Shown here piece after piece: positions 56,909 to 64,000 of a DNA stretch of 64,000 bases. Position 1 is the first letter of the stretch, and each line of letters opens with the position of its first letter. The notes below the pieces were generated by a model. It had not been told where the DNA came from and made no database searches. It saw nothing but the letters and a program-made list of their open reading frames with translations. The stretch comes from Bacillus sp. B15-48 (GTDB lineage: Bacteria > Bacillota > Bacilli > Bacillales > Cytobacillaceae): NCBI RefSeq assembly GCF_016879755.1, contig NZ_WOFU01000002.1, positions 883,491 through 947,490 on the forward strand. The letters run 5' to 3'. Both the position numbers and the translations under genes were made by a program.

Positions 56909-57936
56909 GAGTTTACCCACGCTCCCTTTACAATCGAACCTTTTCTCAAAATTTCCGGTTTTTCCTTTGTCCCAATAATTGTAACCCCTGAATCAATGCG
57001 GACATCTTTATCTAAAATCGTGTGTTCTAGTACACACCCTTCACCAATTTGTGTTTTCTGCATAATAATGCAGTTTCTGATTACTGCACCTTTGGCAATT
57101 TTTACTCCTCTGGCAATGATACTATTTTCTACAGTGCCCTCGATAATTGCCCCATTTGCCACCATTGAATTGTGAACAATCGCTGTTTTTAAATAAATGG
57201 TAGGCGGCTCATCTTTCACTTTAGTCAATATCGGACGGTCTTTATGGAATAACTGTTTCCAAATTTTTGGATTTAATAAATCCATACTTGCAGAGTAATA
57301 GTCTTGAATTGTAAATATTTTCTTTGCATATTCCTCATAATGATAAGCACAAAGTTGGTACGGGCTGTTAATATCCATCGCAACATCCCTGATGTTTAAA
57401 TACCCTGTGTCATGTCTAGTATGAATTAACTCTAGTAAAAGATCCTTTTTCAATAAATAAATCTCAAGTGGTACTCCGTCCTTCCGAACCTCGGTTATCT
57501 CACAGCCACTTTCGATATGCCAGTTTAGTAGAGGATAGAAGTCAATATTAAAAATGGTATTCACATTTGAAACCAATACATATTCTTGCGTGCTCCTGTT
57601 CAAAAAATCAATATTTGCGGCAATATGTTCAAACGATCCGATCCCATTCATTGGTTTTTCTAATTCTGGTGAAGGGAAGAAAAATAATCCATCTCGCTTT
57701 CGATCTAATTCCCAGTTTTTCCCCGAACCTAAATGATCCATTAAAGATCGATACTGATACTTAGGAAAGATCGCTACACTTTGGATACCACAATTAACCA
57801 TATTTGAAAGAATAAAATCGATTAAGCGATACCTTCCCCCAAAAGGAATCGCTGCTACAGAGCGATGTGGAGTTAATTCACTCAAACCTTCAAATAGTGT
57901 AGTAGCATCAATGACACCAAGCAAACGTTTTTTCAA
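56905..57936 (-). CDS. glgD: GlgD, regulatory-type ADP-glucose pyrophosphorylase subunit
   Basis: 343 aa from TTG 57936 (GGGGG eight bases upstream); the frame continues to 58107 inside glgC and is rejected. Starts [17 protein letters not shown], so the nucleotide loop GGxGxRL of GlgC is lost. C-terminal left-handed beta-helix ([19 protein letters not shown]). Pairs with GlgC in Bacillus to raise activity. Confidence 0.94.
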   Translation of the reverse strand: MKKRLLGVIDATTLFEGLSELTPHRSVAAIPFGGRYRLIDFILSNMVNCGIQSVAIFPKYQYRSLMDHLGSGKNWELDRKRDGLFFFPSPELEKPMNGIGSFEHIAANIDFLNRSTQEYVLVSNVNTIFNIDFYPLLNWHIESGCEITEVRKDGVPLEIYLLKKDLLLELIHTRHDTGYLNIRDVAMDINSPYQLCAYHYEEYAKKIFTIQDYYSASMDLLNPKIWKQLFHKDRPILTKVKDEPPTIYLKTAIVHNSMVANGAIIEGTVENSIIARGVKIAKGAVIRNCIIMQKTQIGEGCVLEHTILDKDVRIDSGVTIIGTKEKPEILRKGSIVKGAWVNS

Positions 57937-57958
57937 TTCAAATTCCCCCAACACCTTT

Positions 57959-59104
57959 TTAATTTGACACCATTTCTTCCAACGTTTCTTCAGAAACAAG
58001 CAGGATTTCCCCATCAACAGTCGGACGAATAACTGACCCATCAGGCACCGTAATTCCTGATGAAACAATCGCCTTTTCAACGATACAATTTTCTCCAATC
58101 GTTGCATCAGGCATAATCACTGATTCTTTTACCACCGAATTTTTCTTTATCGTTACCCCTTGAAACACGACTGTTTTCGTAACTGCGCCTTCAATCGTAC
58201 AACCTTCATTCACAAATGAATCAGTTAGCACAGCATCTTTGCTAATAAATTGTGGTGGTTGATTCGGATTGACTGAATAAATTCGCCAATCCTGATCGAA
58301 TAAATTAAGTTCACTTGTCTCATCTAACAAGTCCATGTTGGCCTCCCATAAGCTCTGTACGGTACCAACATCCTTCCAATAACCACTAAATGGATAGGCA
58401 TACAGTTTCCGCTCATCACTTAGCATTTGTGGAAGAATATCTTTGCCGAAATCATGACTTGAATTTGGATTATTATTGTCCTTCAATAAATACTCCTCTA
58501 ATTGCTTCCAATTAAAAATATAAACACCCATTGATGCTAAGTTGCTCTTAGGATTTTTAGGCTTTTCATCAAACTCGTTAACCCGCAAATCTTCATCTGT
58601 ATTTAAAATGCCAAAACGATTTGCCTCTTCCCATGGAACTTTAATTACCGAAATCGTTACATCTGCTCCCTTTTTAATATGATGTTCAAGCATCAACTCG
58701 TAGTTCATTTTATAAATATGATCTCCTGATAAAATTAAGACATAATCAGGGTTATACTGATATAAGTAGTTTAAGTTCTGATAAATTGCACTAGCAGTTC
58801 CTGTATACCACTTCATTTCTGTTGAGGCAGTATAAGGCGGCAAAACTGTAACCCCATCCCCTCGTCGATCTAAATCCCATGCACTTCCAATTCCTATATA
58901 CGAATTGAGAATAAGAGGTTGATATTGGGTTAATACACCAACAGTGTAGATACCTGAATTTGTACAGTTACTTAACGGAAAATCAATAATTCGGTATTTC
59001 CCACCAAAAGGAACGGCGGGCTTAGCGAGGTTTTTTGTCAATGAGTTCAAGCGACTTCCCTGACCCCCTGCTAGAAGCATCGCTACAATTTTTTTCTTTT
59101 GCAT
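57959..59104 (-). CDS. glgC: Glucose-1-phosphate adenylyltransferase
   Basis: 381 aa. Nucleotide loop [22 protein letters not shown] near 8, [27 protein letters not shown] near 124, and the C-terminal beta-helix with [13 protein letters not shown]. Makes ADP-glucose, the first step of glycogen synthesis. Its start lies 83 bases inside glgB; AAGGGG precedes the ATG. Confidence 0.97.
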   Translation of the reverse strand: MQKKKIVAMLLAGGQGSRLNSLTKNLAKPAVPFGGKYRIIDFPLSNCTNSGIYTVGVLTQYQPLILNSYIGIGSAWDLDRRGDGVTVLPPYTASTEMKWYTGTASAIYQNLNYLYQYNPDYVLILSGDHIYKMNYELMLEHHIKKGADVTISVIKVPWEEANRFGILNTDEDLRVNEFDEKPKNPKSNLASMGVYIFNWKQLEEYLLKDNNNPNSSHDFGKDILPQMLSDERKLYAYPFSGYWKDVGTVQSLWEANMDLLDETSELNLFDQDWRIYSVNPNQPPQFISKDAVLTDSFVNEGCTIEGAVTKTVVFQGVTIKKNSVVKESVIMPDATIGENCIVEKAIVSSGITVPDGSVIRPTVDGEILLVSEETLEEMVSN

Positions 59105-60980
59105 CTACTACTTTCCCCTTTCTTTTCCTAACAGGACGCAAGATTGAAATACCAAATGGTGGTATGTTCATTTCAATAGAAAATGGACGTCCATGAAAGC
59201 CAATCTCCTCAGCTTTTATTGACTTTTTATTTACTAACCCTGAGCCACCATAGGATAGGTTATCGCTGTTGAAAACTTCTCGATACGTTTTTAGTTTTGG
59301 AACACCTATTCGATATCCGGTATATGTTTCAGGAGTGAAATTGCATACAATAATCAAATGATGATCTTCATTTTTCCCCTTTCGTAAGAAGGAAAAGATC
59401 GATTGATGATCATTATCAGCATCGATCCATTCAAAACCTTCATAAGAATGATCCAATTCATATAAAGGTTTTGAACGCTTATAAAACTTCATCATTTCTT
59501 TCACAAACACATTCATTTTTTCGTGCATCTCGTAATCTAGTAAATGCCAATCCAATTGTTCTTTATCTTTCCATTCAGCAAACTGTCCAAACTCGGCGCC
59601 CATAAAGGTAAGCATTTTTCCGGGATGGGCAGCCATATATCCTAATAGAAGCCTTAATTGAGCAAACTTTTGCCAATAGTCTCCTGGCATTTTATCTAAG
59701 AGTGATTTCTTCCCATGTACGACTTCATCGTGAGAAAAAGGCAAAACAAACGCTTCTGAAAAAGCATATAATAATGAAAAAGTTACTTTGTTATGATGGT
59801 GTCTTCTTTCATGAGCTTGACTTTCCATATACTTCAACATGTCGTTCATCCAACCCATATTCCATTTATAAGTAAACCCTAATCCCCCTTCTTCTGGGGA
59901 TGAAGTAACTTTCGGAAAATCAGTCGAATCCTCAGCAATCATTAATACGCCAGGATAATGGGTCGCAACAGCACTATTTAGTTTCTTTAAAAATTCGATA
60001 CCATAAGCATTTACTTCTTCATTTGAATTTGGCCAATAGATAATATTTGATACAGCATCTAAACGAAAACCATCAATATGAAAATGTTCAATCCAAAACA
60101 TCGCATTAGAAATAAGAAAGCTCTGAACCTCAGTTTTTCCTAAATCAAAATTGGCAGTTCCCCACACAAAATTCTCCCGATCGTTAAGATTGGGATAATC
60201 ATATAGATAGGATCCATCAAATTGATAGAGCCCATGTTCATCCTTACAAAAATGACCAGGAACCCAATCTAATATGACACCTATCCCATTTTGATGAAAT
60301 TGGTCAACAAAATACATAAAGTCATGAGGTTTACCGAATCGGCTAGTAACTGAATAATAACCAGTTCCCTGATAACCCCAGGAAACATCGAGAGGATGCT
60401 CAGTCAGAGGCAAGACTTCAATGTGGGTATAACCATGTTCAAGAATATATGGAATTAACTCATCAGCTAACTCCTTATACGTAAGTAACGACCCATCTGA
60501 AGCAAGTTTCCATGAACCAAGGTGAACTTCGTAAATTGCCATTGGTTTAGAATATGTATGGTCCTTTTCTCTTTTCCTTAGCCATTGCTTGTCATTCCAC
60601 TGAAAACCATCTAGAGGATAAACAACCGAAGCAGTATTCGGTCTAACTTCAGAATGAAAGGCAAAAGGATCCGATTTCAGCTTTTTATCATCTGAAGGAG
60701 ATATTATTTCATATTTGTATAATTCACCGCATAAATCCCCTTCTAAAAACAAATTCCAAACGCCTTCACTGTTCACCTTTGTAAACTCAAAACCTTCGCC
60801 ATCCCATTGATTAAAATCGCCAACTAATCTTACAGTCTTAGCTGCGGGGGCCCATACACAAAAACGAGTATAGATTTTTGAATCATTTTTTATAATATGC
60901 GCTCCGAACAGATCATAGCACTTAAAATATGTCCCTTCATGAAATAAATGCAGCTGATATTCTGTTGGATGAAAGGTCAT
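59022..60980 (-). CDS. glgB: 1,4-alpha-glucan branching enzyme
   Basis: 652 aa, about 25 longer than B. subtilis GlgB (627, from memory). N-terminal CBM48 ([19 protein letters not shown]), GH13 barrel with nucleophile Asp in [12 protein letters not shown] near 310, acid Glu in [12 protein letters not shown] near 354 and [14 protein letters not shown] near 420. Introduces alpha-1,6 branches. The 3' end overlaps glgC by 83 bases; the extra tail is basic and rich in Lys/Ser. First gene of the operon. Confidence 0.96.
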   Translation of the reverse strand: MTFHPTEYQLHLFHEGTYFKCYDLFGAHIIKNDSKIYTRFCVWAPAAKTVRLVGDFNQWDGEGFEFTKVNSEGVWNLFLEGDLCGELYKYEIISPSDDKKLKSDPFAFHSEVRPNTASVVYPLDGFQWNDKQWLRKREKDHTYSKPMAIYEVHLGSWKLASDGSLLTYKELADELIPYILEHGYTHIEVLPLTEHPLDVSWGYQGTGYYSVTSRFGKPHDFMYFVDQFHQNGIGVILDWVPGHFCKDEHGLYQFDGSYLYDYPNLNDRENFVWGTANFDLGKTEVQSFLISNAMFWIEHFHIDGFRLDAVSNIIYWPNSNEEVNAYGIEFLKKLNSAVATHYPGVLMIAEDSTDFPKVTSSPEEGGLGFTYKWNMGWMNDMLKYMESQAHERRHHHNKVTFSLLYAFSEAFVLPFSHDEVVHGKKSLLDKMPGDYWQKFAQLRLLLGYMAAHPGKMLTFMGAEFGQFAEWKDKEQLDWHLLDYEMHEKMNVFVKEMMKFYKRSKPLYELDHSYEGFEWIDADNDHQSIFSFLRKGKNEDHHLIIVCNFTPETYTGYRIGVPKLKTYREVFNSDNLSYGGSGLVNKKSIKAEEIGFHGRPFSIEMNIPPFGISILRPVRKRKGKVVDAKEKNCSDASSRGSGKSLELIDKKPR

Positions 60981-61211
60981 CCTACTTCACCTGCCTTTTT
61001 TATTCAGCTTTTGGATATATTCTATCTTTTTACGAAAAAACCTTGTAAACTTTTTGTAAATTGTTCGCCTCCGTTCGACAATTTCAGCTTGGTATCGCTT
61101 TCAATGCCTTAAGCACAGGTTTTATAAATTCCTCCTAAGGAAAATCTTTTAAAAAATGAATGAAAGGAAACAGGATGAAATCACTACAGAAGAGGCAAGT
61201 GTACAGACTCA
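60981..61211. other. Upstream region of the glg operon
   Basis: Contains a weak sigma-A-like pair on the minus strand (TTTACA, 19 bases, TAGAAT at 61019-61024) and ACTACAGA/TCTGTAGT arms further out at 61183-61190 and 61221-61228. No gene recognised. Confidence 0.4.
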
Positions 61212-61319
61212 TTAAGTTATCTCTGTAGTTTTACCTAACTGTTCAAAGCCTTTGGCAAATAAAATTAAAATCAGTATCCACATTGCAGCAATTTTTGCGA
61301 ACGTCAACGTAGAGATCAT
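61212..61319 (-). CDS. Candidate 35-aa membrane protein
   Basis: ATG 61319 to TAA 61212: MISTLTFAKIAAMWILILILF followed by AKGFEQLGKTTEIT, one predicted membrane helix with a short polar tail. The stop is followed by a hairpin (CTACAGA...TCTGTAG). The ribosome site is poor (GAAAAAAG). Too short to recognise; may be chance. Confidence 0.35.
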   Translation of the reverse strand: MISTLTFAKIAAMWILILILFAKGFEQLGKTTEIT

Positions 61320-61341
61320 CTTTTTTCGTATAGGGGTGTAA

Positions 61342-61393
61342 ACATCCTAACACTTATAAAATCGATTCTAGGTACATCCTAACGCTTGTAATG
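61342..61393. repeat. Two copies of an 18-bp direct repeat
   Basis: ACATCCTAACACTTATAA at 61342 and ACATCCTAACGCTTGTAA at 61374: 16 of 18 bases identical, 32 bases apart. Confidence 0.8.
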
Positions 61394-61542
61394 GTGGGAT
61401 TCTATTAGTTTGTAATATTTTCTAACGACAATTTTTCATTTTTGGTCATTTATCTCGGGATACGATTTTTATGTTTAAAAAGTAAATTTTGAAGATGTGG
61501 ATTGTTGAGGGGTTCTTCGTTTGGTTAAAAATGATGAGATTT

Positions 61543-62033
61543 TTATTCCCCGTACTTGGATTAAAAAGGTGGATTATTAATAAATAGGCTGAGGTTTATT
61601 GCTAGTACTTGGATTAACCGTGGTTATAAGGCTAGTTTATTGCTAGTACTTGGATTAAAGCGATTTTGGGGATTGTTTTTTATTGCTAGTACTTGGATTA
61701 ACCGTGATTTTAAGGCTAGTTTATTGCTAGTACTTGGATTAAAGCGATTTTGGGCCATTTTTTATTGCTAGTACAGGGATTATATTGGCTTTCTGACCTC
61801 ATTTTATTACTAGTACTCGGATTAACCTCTGTTTTTACAGCTTTTTATTACGAGTACTAGCAATATATTAGCGAAAACTGATGTTTTTAATACAAGTACT
61901 TGGATTAAAAAACGCGTTACCAGCATTATCGCTTAAAAAATTCTACGGATCTTTTCGGCAATTCTTCATAAATGACCTTTGCTGAAAAAAACATACAAAA
62001 TTAATTGTACTTTTACCTAGTACTCGGATTAAA
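61543..62033. repeat. Phased array of ten 22-bp repeats (TTATTGCTAGTACTTGGATTAA)
   Basis: Non-coding stretch between the glg operon and the tRNA array. The repeat has a palindromic AGTACT core; its GTAC starts at 61552, 61605, 61646, 61689, 61730, 61771, 61813, 61854, 61896 and 62020. Steps are 53, 41, 43, 41, 41, 42, 41, 42 and 124 bases (124 is three steps). The copy at 61845 is a hybrid whose right half is the reverse complement of the unit's left half. Variants include GTACTCGGATTAA and GTACAGGGATTAT. Function unknown. Confidence 0.95.
61596..61754. repeat. Tandem 84-bp higher-order repeat inside the array
   Basis: 61596-61679 and 61680-61754 are near-identical: each has two 22-bp units plus the spacers beginning ACCGTG and AAAGCGATTTTGGG. 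Shows growth of the array by duplication of two units at a time. Confidence 0.9.
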
Positions 62034-62118
62034 ATAGAAAAATAATCTTAGAAATTAGATTAAACTTTGTTTTAACTAGATTTAACCATATATTTGACTT
62101 ATACTTTCTTAACAATAA

Positions 62119-62153
62119 AAAAAGAGTTGCAGATTTATTATCTGCAACTCTTT
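62119..62153 (-). terminator. Terminator of the tRNA array
   Basis: Perfect stem AAGAGTTGCAGAT/ATCTGCAACTCTT, T-run on both strands, starting three bases after the last tRNA (Glu). Confidence 0.9.
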
Positions 62154-62155
62154 TA

Positions 62156-62227
62156 TGACCCCTACGGGATTCGAACCCGTGTTACCGCCGTGAAAGGGCG
62201 GTGTCTTAACCGCTTGACCAAGGGGCC
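62156..62227 (-). tRNA. tRNA-Glu(TTC)
   Basis: Cloverleaf with anticodon loop CTTTCAC; acceptor GGCCCCT/AGGGGTC. No CCA encoded. Last gene of the array in the direction of transcription. Confidence 0.95.
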
Positions 62228-62239
62228 TTATTTATATGG

Positions 62240-62327
62240 CGGAGAAGGAGGGATTTGAACCCTCGCGCCGGTTGCCCGACCTACACCCTTAGCAGGGGCG
62301 CCTCTTCAGCCACTTGAGTACTTCCCC
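62240..62327 (-). tRNA. tRNA-Ser(GCT)
   Basis: Long variable arm; anticodon loop CTGCTAA; CCA encoded at 62237-62239. Confidence 0.95.
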
Positions 62328-62333
62328 ATATGG

Positions 62334-62405
62334 CTCCGCAGGTAGGATTCGAACCTACGACCGTTCGGTTAACAGCCGAATGCTCTACCACTGAGCTACT
62401 GCGGA
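62334..62405 (-). tRNA. tRNA-Asn(GTT)
   Basis: Anticodon loop CTGTTAA; acceptor TCCGCAG/CTGCGGA; CCA encoded. Confidence 0.95.
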
Positions 62406-62417
62406 AAAATATAAAAG

Positions 62418-62491
<74 letters not shown>

Positions 62492-62499
62492 ATTATTGG

Positions 62500-62570
62500 A
62501 GCGGGTGATGGGAATCGAACCCACTACATCAGCTTGGAAGGCTGAGGTTTTACCAGTAAACTACACCCGC
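62500..62570 (-). tRNA. tRNA-Gly(TCC)
   Basis: Anticodon loop CTTCCAA; acceptor GCGGGTG; CCA encoded. Confidence 0.95.
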
Positions 62571-62584
62571 TTAATGAAAAATGG

Positions 62585-62658
62585 GGCGACTGATGGGAAT
62601 CGAACCCACGAATGTCGGAACCACAATCCGATGCGTTAACCACTTCGCCACAACCGCC
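62585..62658 (-). tRNA. tRNA-His(GTG)
   Basis: Anticodon loop TTGTGGT; the extra 5' G (G-1, base 62658) pairs with discriminator C as expected for His; CCA encoded. Confidence 0.95.
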
Positions 62659-62702
62659 ATGAGTATACTTATATAACACTTTTTCAATAACTTAAATAAT
62701 GG

Positions 62703-62775
62703 TGGCTCAGGACGGAATCGAACCGCCGACACATGGATTTTCAGTCCATTGCTCTACCGACTGAGCTACTGAGCC
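62703..62775 (-). tRNA. tRNA-Phe(GAA)
   Basis: Anticodon loop CTGAAAA; acceptor GGCTCAG/CTGAGCC; CCA encoded. Confidence 0.95.
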
Positions 62776-62787
62776 ATTTAAAAATGG

Positions 62788-62861
62788 CGGTCCGGACGGG
62801 ACTCGAACCCGCGACCTCCTGCGTGACAGGCAGGCATTCTAACCAACTGAACTACCGGACC
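62788..62861 (-). tRNA. tRNA-Asp(GTC)
   Basis: Anticodon loop CTGTCAC; acceptor GGTCCGG/CCGGACC; discriminator G; CCA encoded. Confidence 0.95.
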
Positions 62862-62864
62862 AAA

Positions 62865-62938
<74 letters not shown>

Positions 62939-62973
62939 ATAATAAATATTATTTAACATCATAATTTAAATGG

Positions 62974-63063
62974 CGGAGGAAGAGGGATTCGAACCCCCGC
63001 GCGGTTTAACCCGCCTGTCGGTTTTCAAGACCGATCCCTTCAGCCAGACTTGGGTATTCCTCC
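62974..63063 (-). tRNA. tRNA-Ser(TGA)
   Basis: Long variable arm; anticodon loop CTTGAAA; CCA encoded at 62971-62973. Confidence 0.95.
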
Positions 63064-63084
63064 ATTTGAATATATGATATTTGG

Positions 63085-63158
63085 TGGACCTTGTAGGACT
63101 CGAACCTACGACCGGACGGTTATGAGCCGTCTGCTCTAACCAGCTGAGCTAAAGGTCC
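63085..63158 (-). tRNA. tRNA-Ile2(CAT), lysidine-type
   Basis: Anticodon CAT in loop CTCATAA, body beginning GGACCTTTAGCTCAG. It differs from both the initiator and the elongator Met tRNAs here and takes the Ile place in the trnB order, so the C34 is probably changed to lysidine by TilS. CCA encoded. Confidence 0.85.
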
Positions 63159-63184
63159 ATGTTTGTTCTAAAGTTAATAAATGG

Positions 63185-63258
63185 TAGCGGCGGAGGGAGT
63201 CGAACCCACGACCTTTCGGGTATGAACCGAATGCTCTAGCCAGCTGAGCTACACCGCC
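63185..63258 (-). tRNA. Elongator tRNA-Met(CAT)
   Basis: Body GGCGGTGTAGCTCAGCTGG, loop TTCATAC, like the Bacillus elongator Met tRNA; CCA encoded. Confidence 0.9.
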
Positions 63259-63280
63259 AAATTATCAAAGGTTTTTAAGG

Positions 63281-63353
63281 TGGAGCCTAGCGGGATCGAA
63301 CCGCTGACCTCCTGCGTGCAAGGCAGGCGCTCTCCCAGCTGAGCTAAGGCCCC
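63281..63353 (-). tRNA. tRNA-Ala(TGC)
   Basis: Anticodon loop TTGCACG; acceptor GGGGCCT/AGGCTCC; only CC of the CCA is encoded (CCT). Confidence 0.95.
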
Positions 63354-63364
63354 ACAACTAATGG

Positions 63365-63438
63365 TCGGGAAGACAGGATTCGAACCTGCGACCCCTTGGT
63401 CCCAAACCAAGTGCTCTACCAAGCTGAGCTACTTCCCG
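63365..63438 (-). tRNA. tRNA-Pro(TGG)
   Basis: Anticodon loop TTTGGGA; acceptor CGGGAAG/CTTCCCG; CCA encoded. Confidence 0.95.
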
Positions 63439-63478
63439 TTTAAACAGTGGTTGATAACAGTAACGAAATGAAAAATGG

Positions 63479-63552
<74 letters not shown>

Positions 63553-63563
63553 ATTGATAATGG

Positions 63564-63649
63564 TGCCGAGAACCGGAATCGAACCGGTACGGTAGTCACC
63601 TACCGCAGGATTTTAAGTCCTGTGCGTCTGCCAGTTCCGCCACCCCGGC
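63564..63649 (-). tRNA. tRNA-Leu(TAA)
   Basis: Long variable arm; anticodon loop CTTAAAA; acceptor GCCGGGG with two G-T pairs; CCA encoded. Confidence 0.95.
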
Positions 63650-63666
63650 ACTATCAATATTTATGG

Positions 63667-63738
63667 AGCGGAAGACGGGATTCGAACCCGCGACCCCAAC
63701 CTTGGCAAGGTTGTATTCTACCACTGAACTACTTCCGC
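63667..63738 (-). tRNA. tRNA-Gly(GCC)
   Basis: Anticodon loop TTGCCAA; acceptor GCGGAAG/CTTCCGC; CCA encoded. Confidence 0.95.
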
Positions 63739-63745
63739 AATATGG

Positions 63746-63827
63746 TGCGGGTGAAGGGAGTCGAACCCCCACGCCTCGCGGCGCTAGATCCTAAGTCTAG
63801 TGCGTCTGCCAATTCCGCCACACCCGC
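63746..63827 (-). tRNA. tRNA-Leu(TAG)
   Basis: Long variable arm; anticodon loop CTTAGGA; acceptor GCGGGTG/CACCCGC; CCA encoded. Confidence 0.95.
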
Positions 63828-63839
63828 AAATATAAATGG

Positions 63840-63912
63840 TGAGCCATGAAGGACTCGAACCTTCGACCCTCTGATTAAAAGTCAGATGCTCTACCAACTG
63901 AGCTAATGGCTC
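63840..63912 (-). tRNA. tRNA-Lys(TTT)
   Basis: Anticodon loop CTTTTAA; acceptor GAGCCAT/ATGGCTC; CCA encoded. Confidence 0.95.
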
Positions 63913-63923
63913 GTCTAAAATGG

Positions 63924-63996
<73 letters not shown>

Positions 63997-64000
63997 GCTA

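Noticed and set aside
61543..62033. CRISPR array
   Set aside because: Repeats are 22 bases with variation, spacers are AT-rich and partly identical to each other, one unit is a hybrid inverted form, and no cas gene is present.

Overview
The window is a stretch of chromosome from a low-GC, endospore-forming Bacillaceae species. Gene content and order follow the Bacillus subtilis 'yt' region (amyX-ytlR-ytlP, ytzE, rsuA, ytgP, ytfP, ytwF, leuS, ytzC, ytqAB, ytpBA, ytoA, asnB, metK, pckA, ytmBA, ytlACD, ytkD, dps, ytzI, luxS, yidD, ytiB, the men genes, menA, the glg operon), and the tRNA array at the right end has the gene order of B. subtilis trnB. The organism makes menaquinone, glycogen and ammonium from nitrite, which suggests a facultative anaerobe of the nitrate-ammonifying Bacillus type. 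Species cannot be named from the sequence alone.

Layout. 1-8.0 kb: lipid and peptide metabolism and cell-wall genes (start of a pullulanase, lipid kinase, RNA phosphodiesterase, D-amino acid aminotransferase, dipeptidase, YtzE regulator, RsuA pseudouridine synthase, a Gly/Pro repeat protein, MurJ-type flippase). 8.1-11.0 kb: a flavoprotein (ytfP) whose 3' end is interrupted by a TnpB-only IS200/IS605-type element; the element supplies the stop codon. 11.0-14.65 kb: cse60, a rhodanese, and leuS under a T-box leader. 15.0-24.5 kb: a 13-gene minus-strand cluster with a System I (Ccm) cytochrome c maturation set followed by nrfHA, the ammonia-forming nitrite reductase. Two FNR-type palindromes precede it. 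Several Ccm parts are non-canonical: CcmE carries CxxxY instead of HxxxY, CcmH has a single cysteine, CcmI seems split into two short membrane proteins, and the first gene is an unrecognised exported protein. 24.8-35.4 kb: small spore-former genes, radical SAM and methyltransferase pair, sesquarterpene synthase, lipase, AsnB, MetK under a SAM riboswitch, PckA. 35.5-43.2 kb: hydrolase, an ABC transporter, Nudix hydrolase, Dps, LuxS, YidD, carbonic anhydrase and several small proteins. 43.3-52.1 kb: menaquinone pathway (menF-D-H-B-E-C on the minus strand, menA divergent). 52.1-61.0 kb: an E. coli-type SpeD and the glycogen operon glgBCDAP. 61.3-62.1 kb: a non-coding array of ten 22-bp repeats with a palindromic AGTACT core spaced 41-43 bp, about four helical turns. 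62.15-64.0 kb: twenty tRNA genes on the minus strand.

The two most unusual systems are the variant Ccm-Nrf operon and the helically phased repeat array. The menaquinone genes fit with the Ccm-Nrf operon functionally: menaquinol is the usual electron donor to NrfH.
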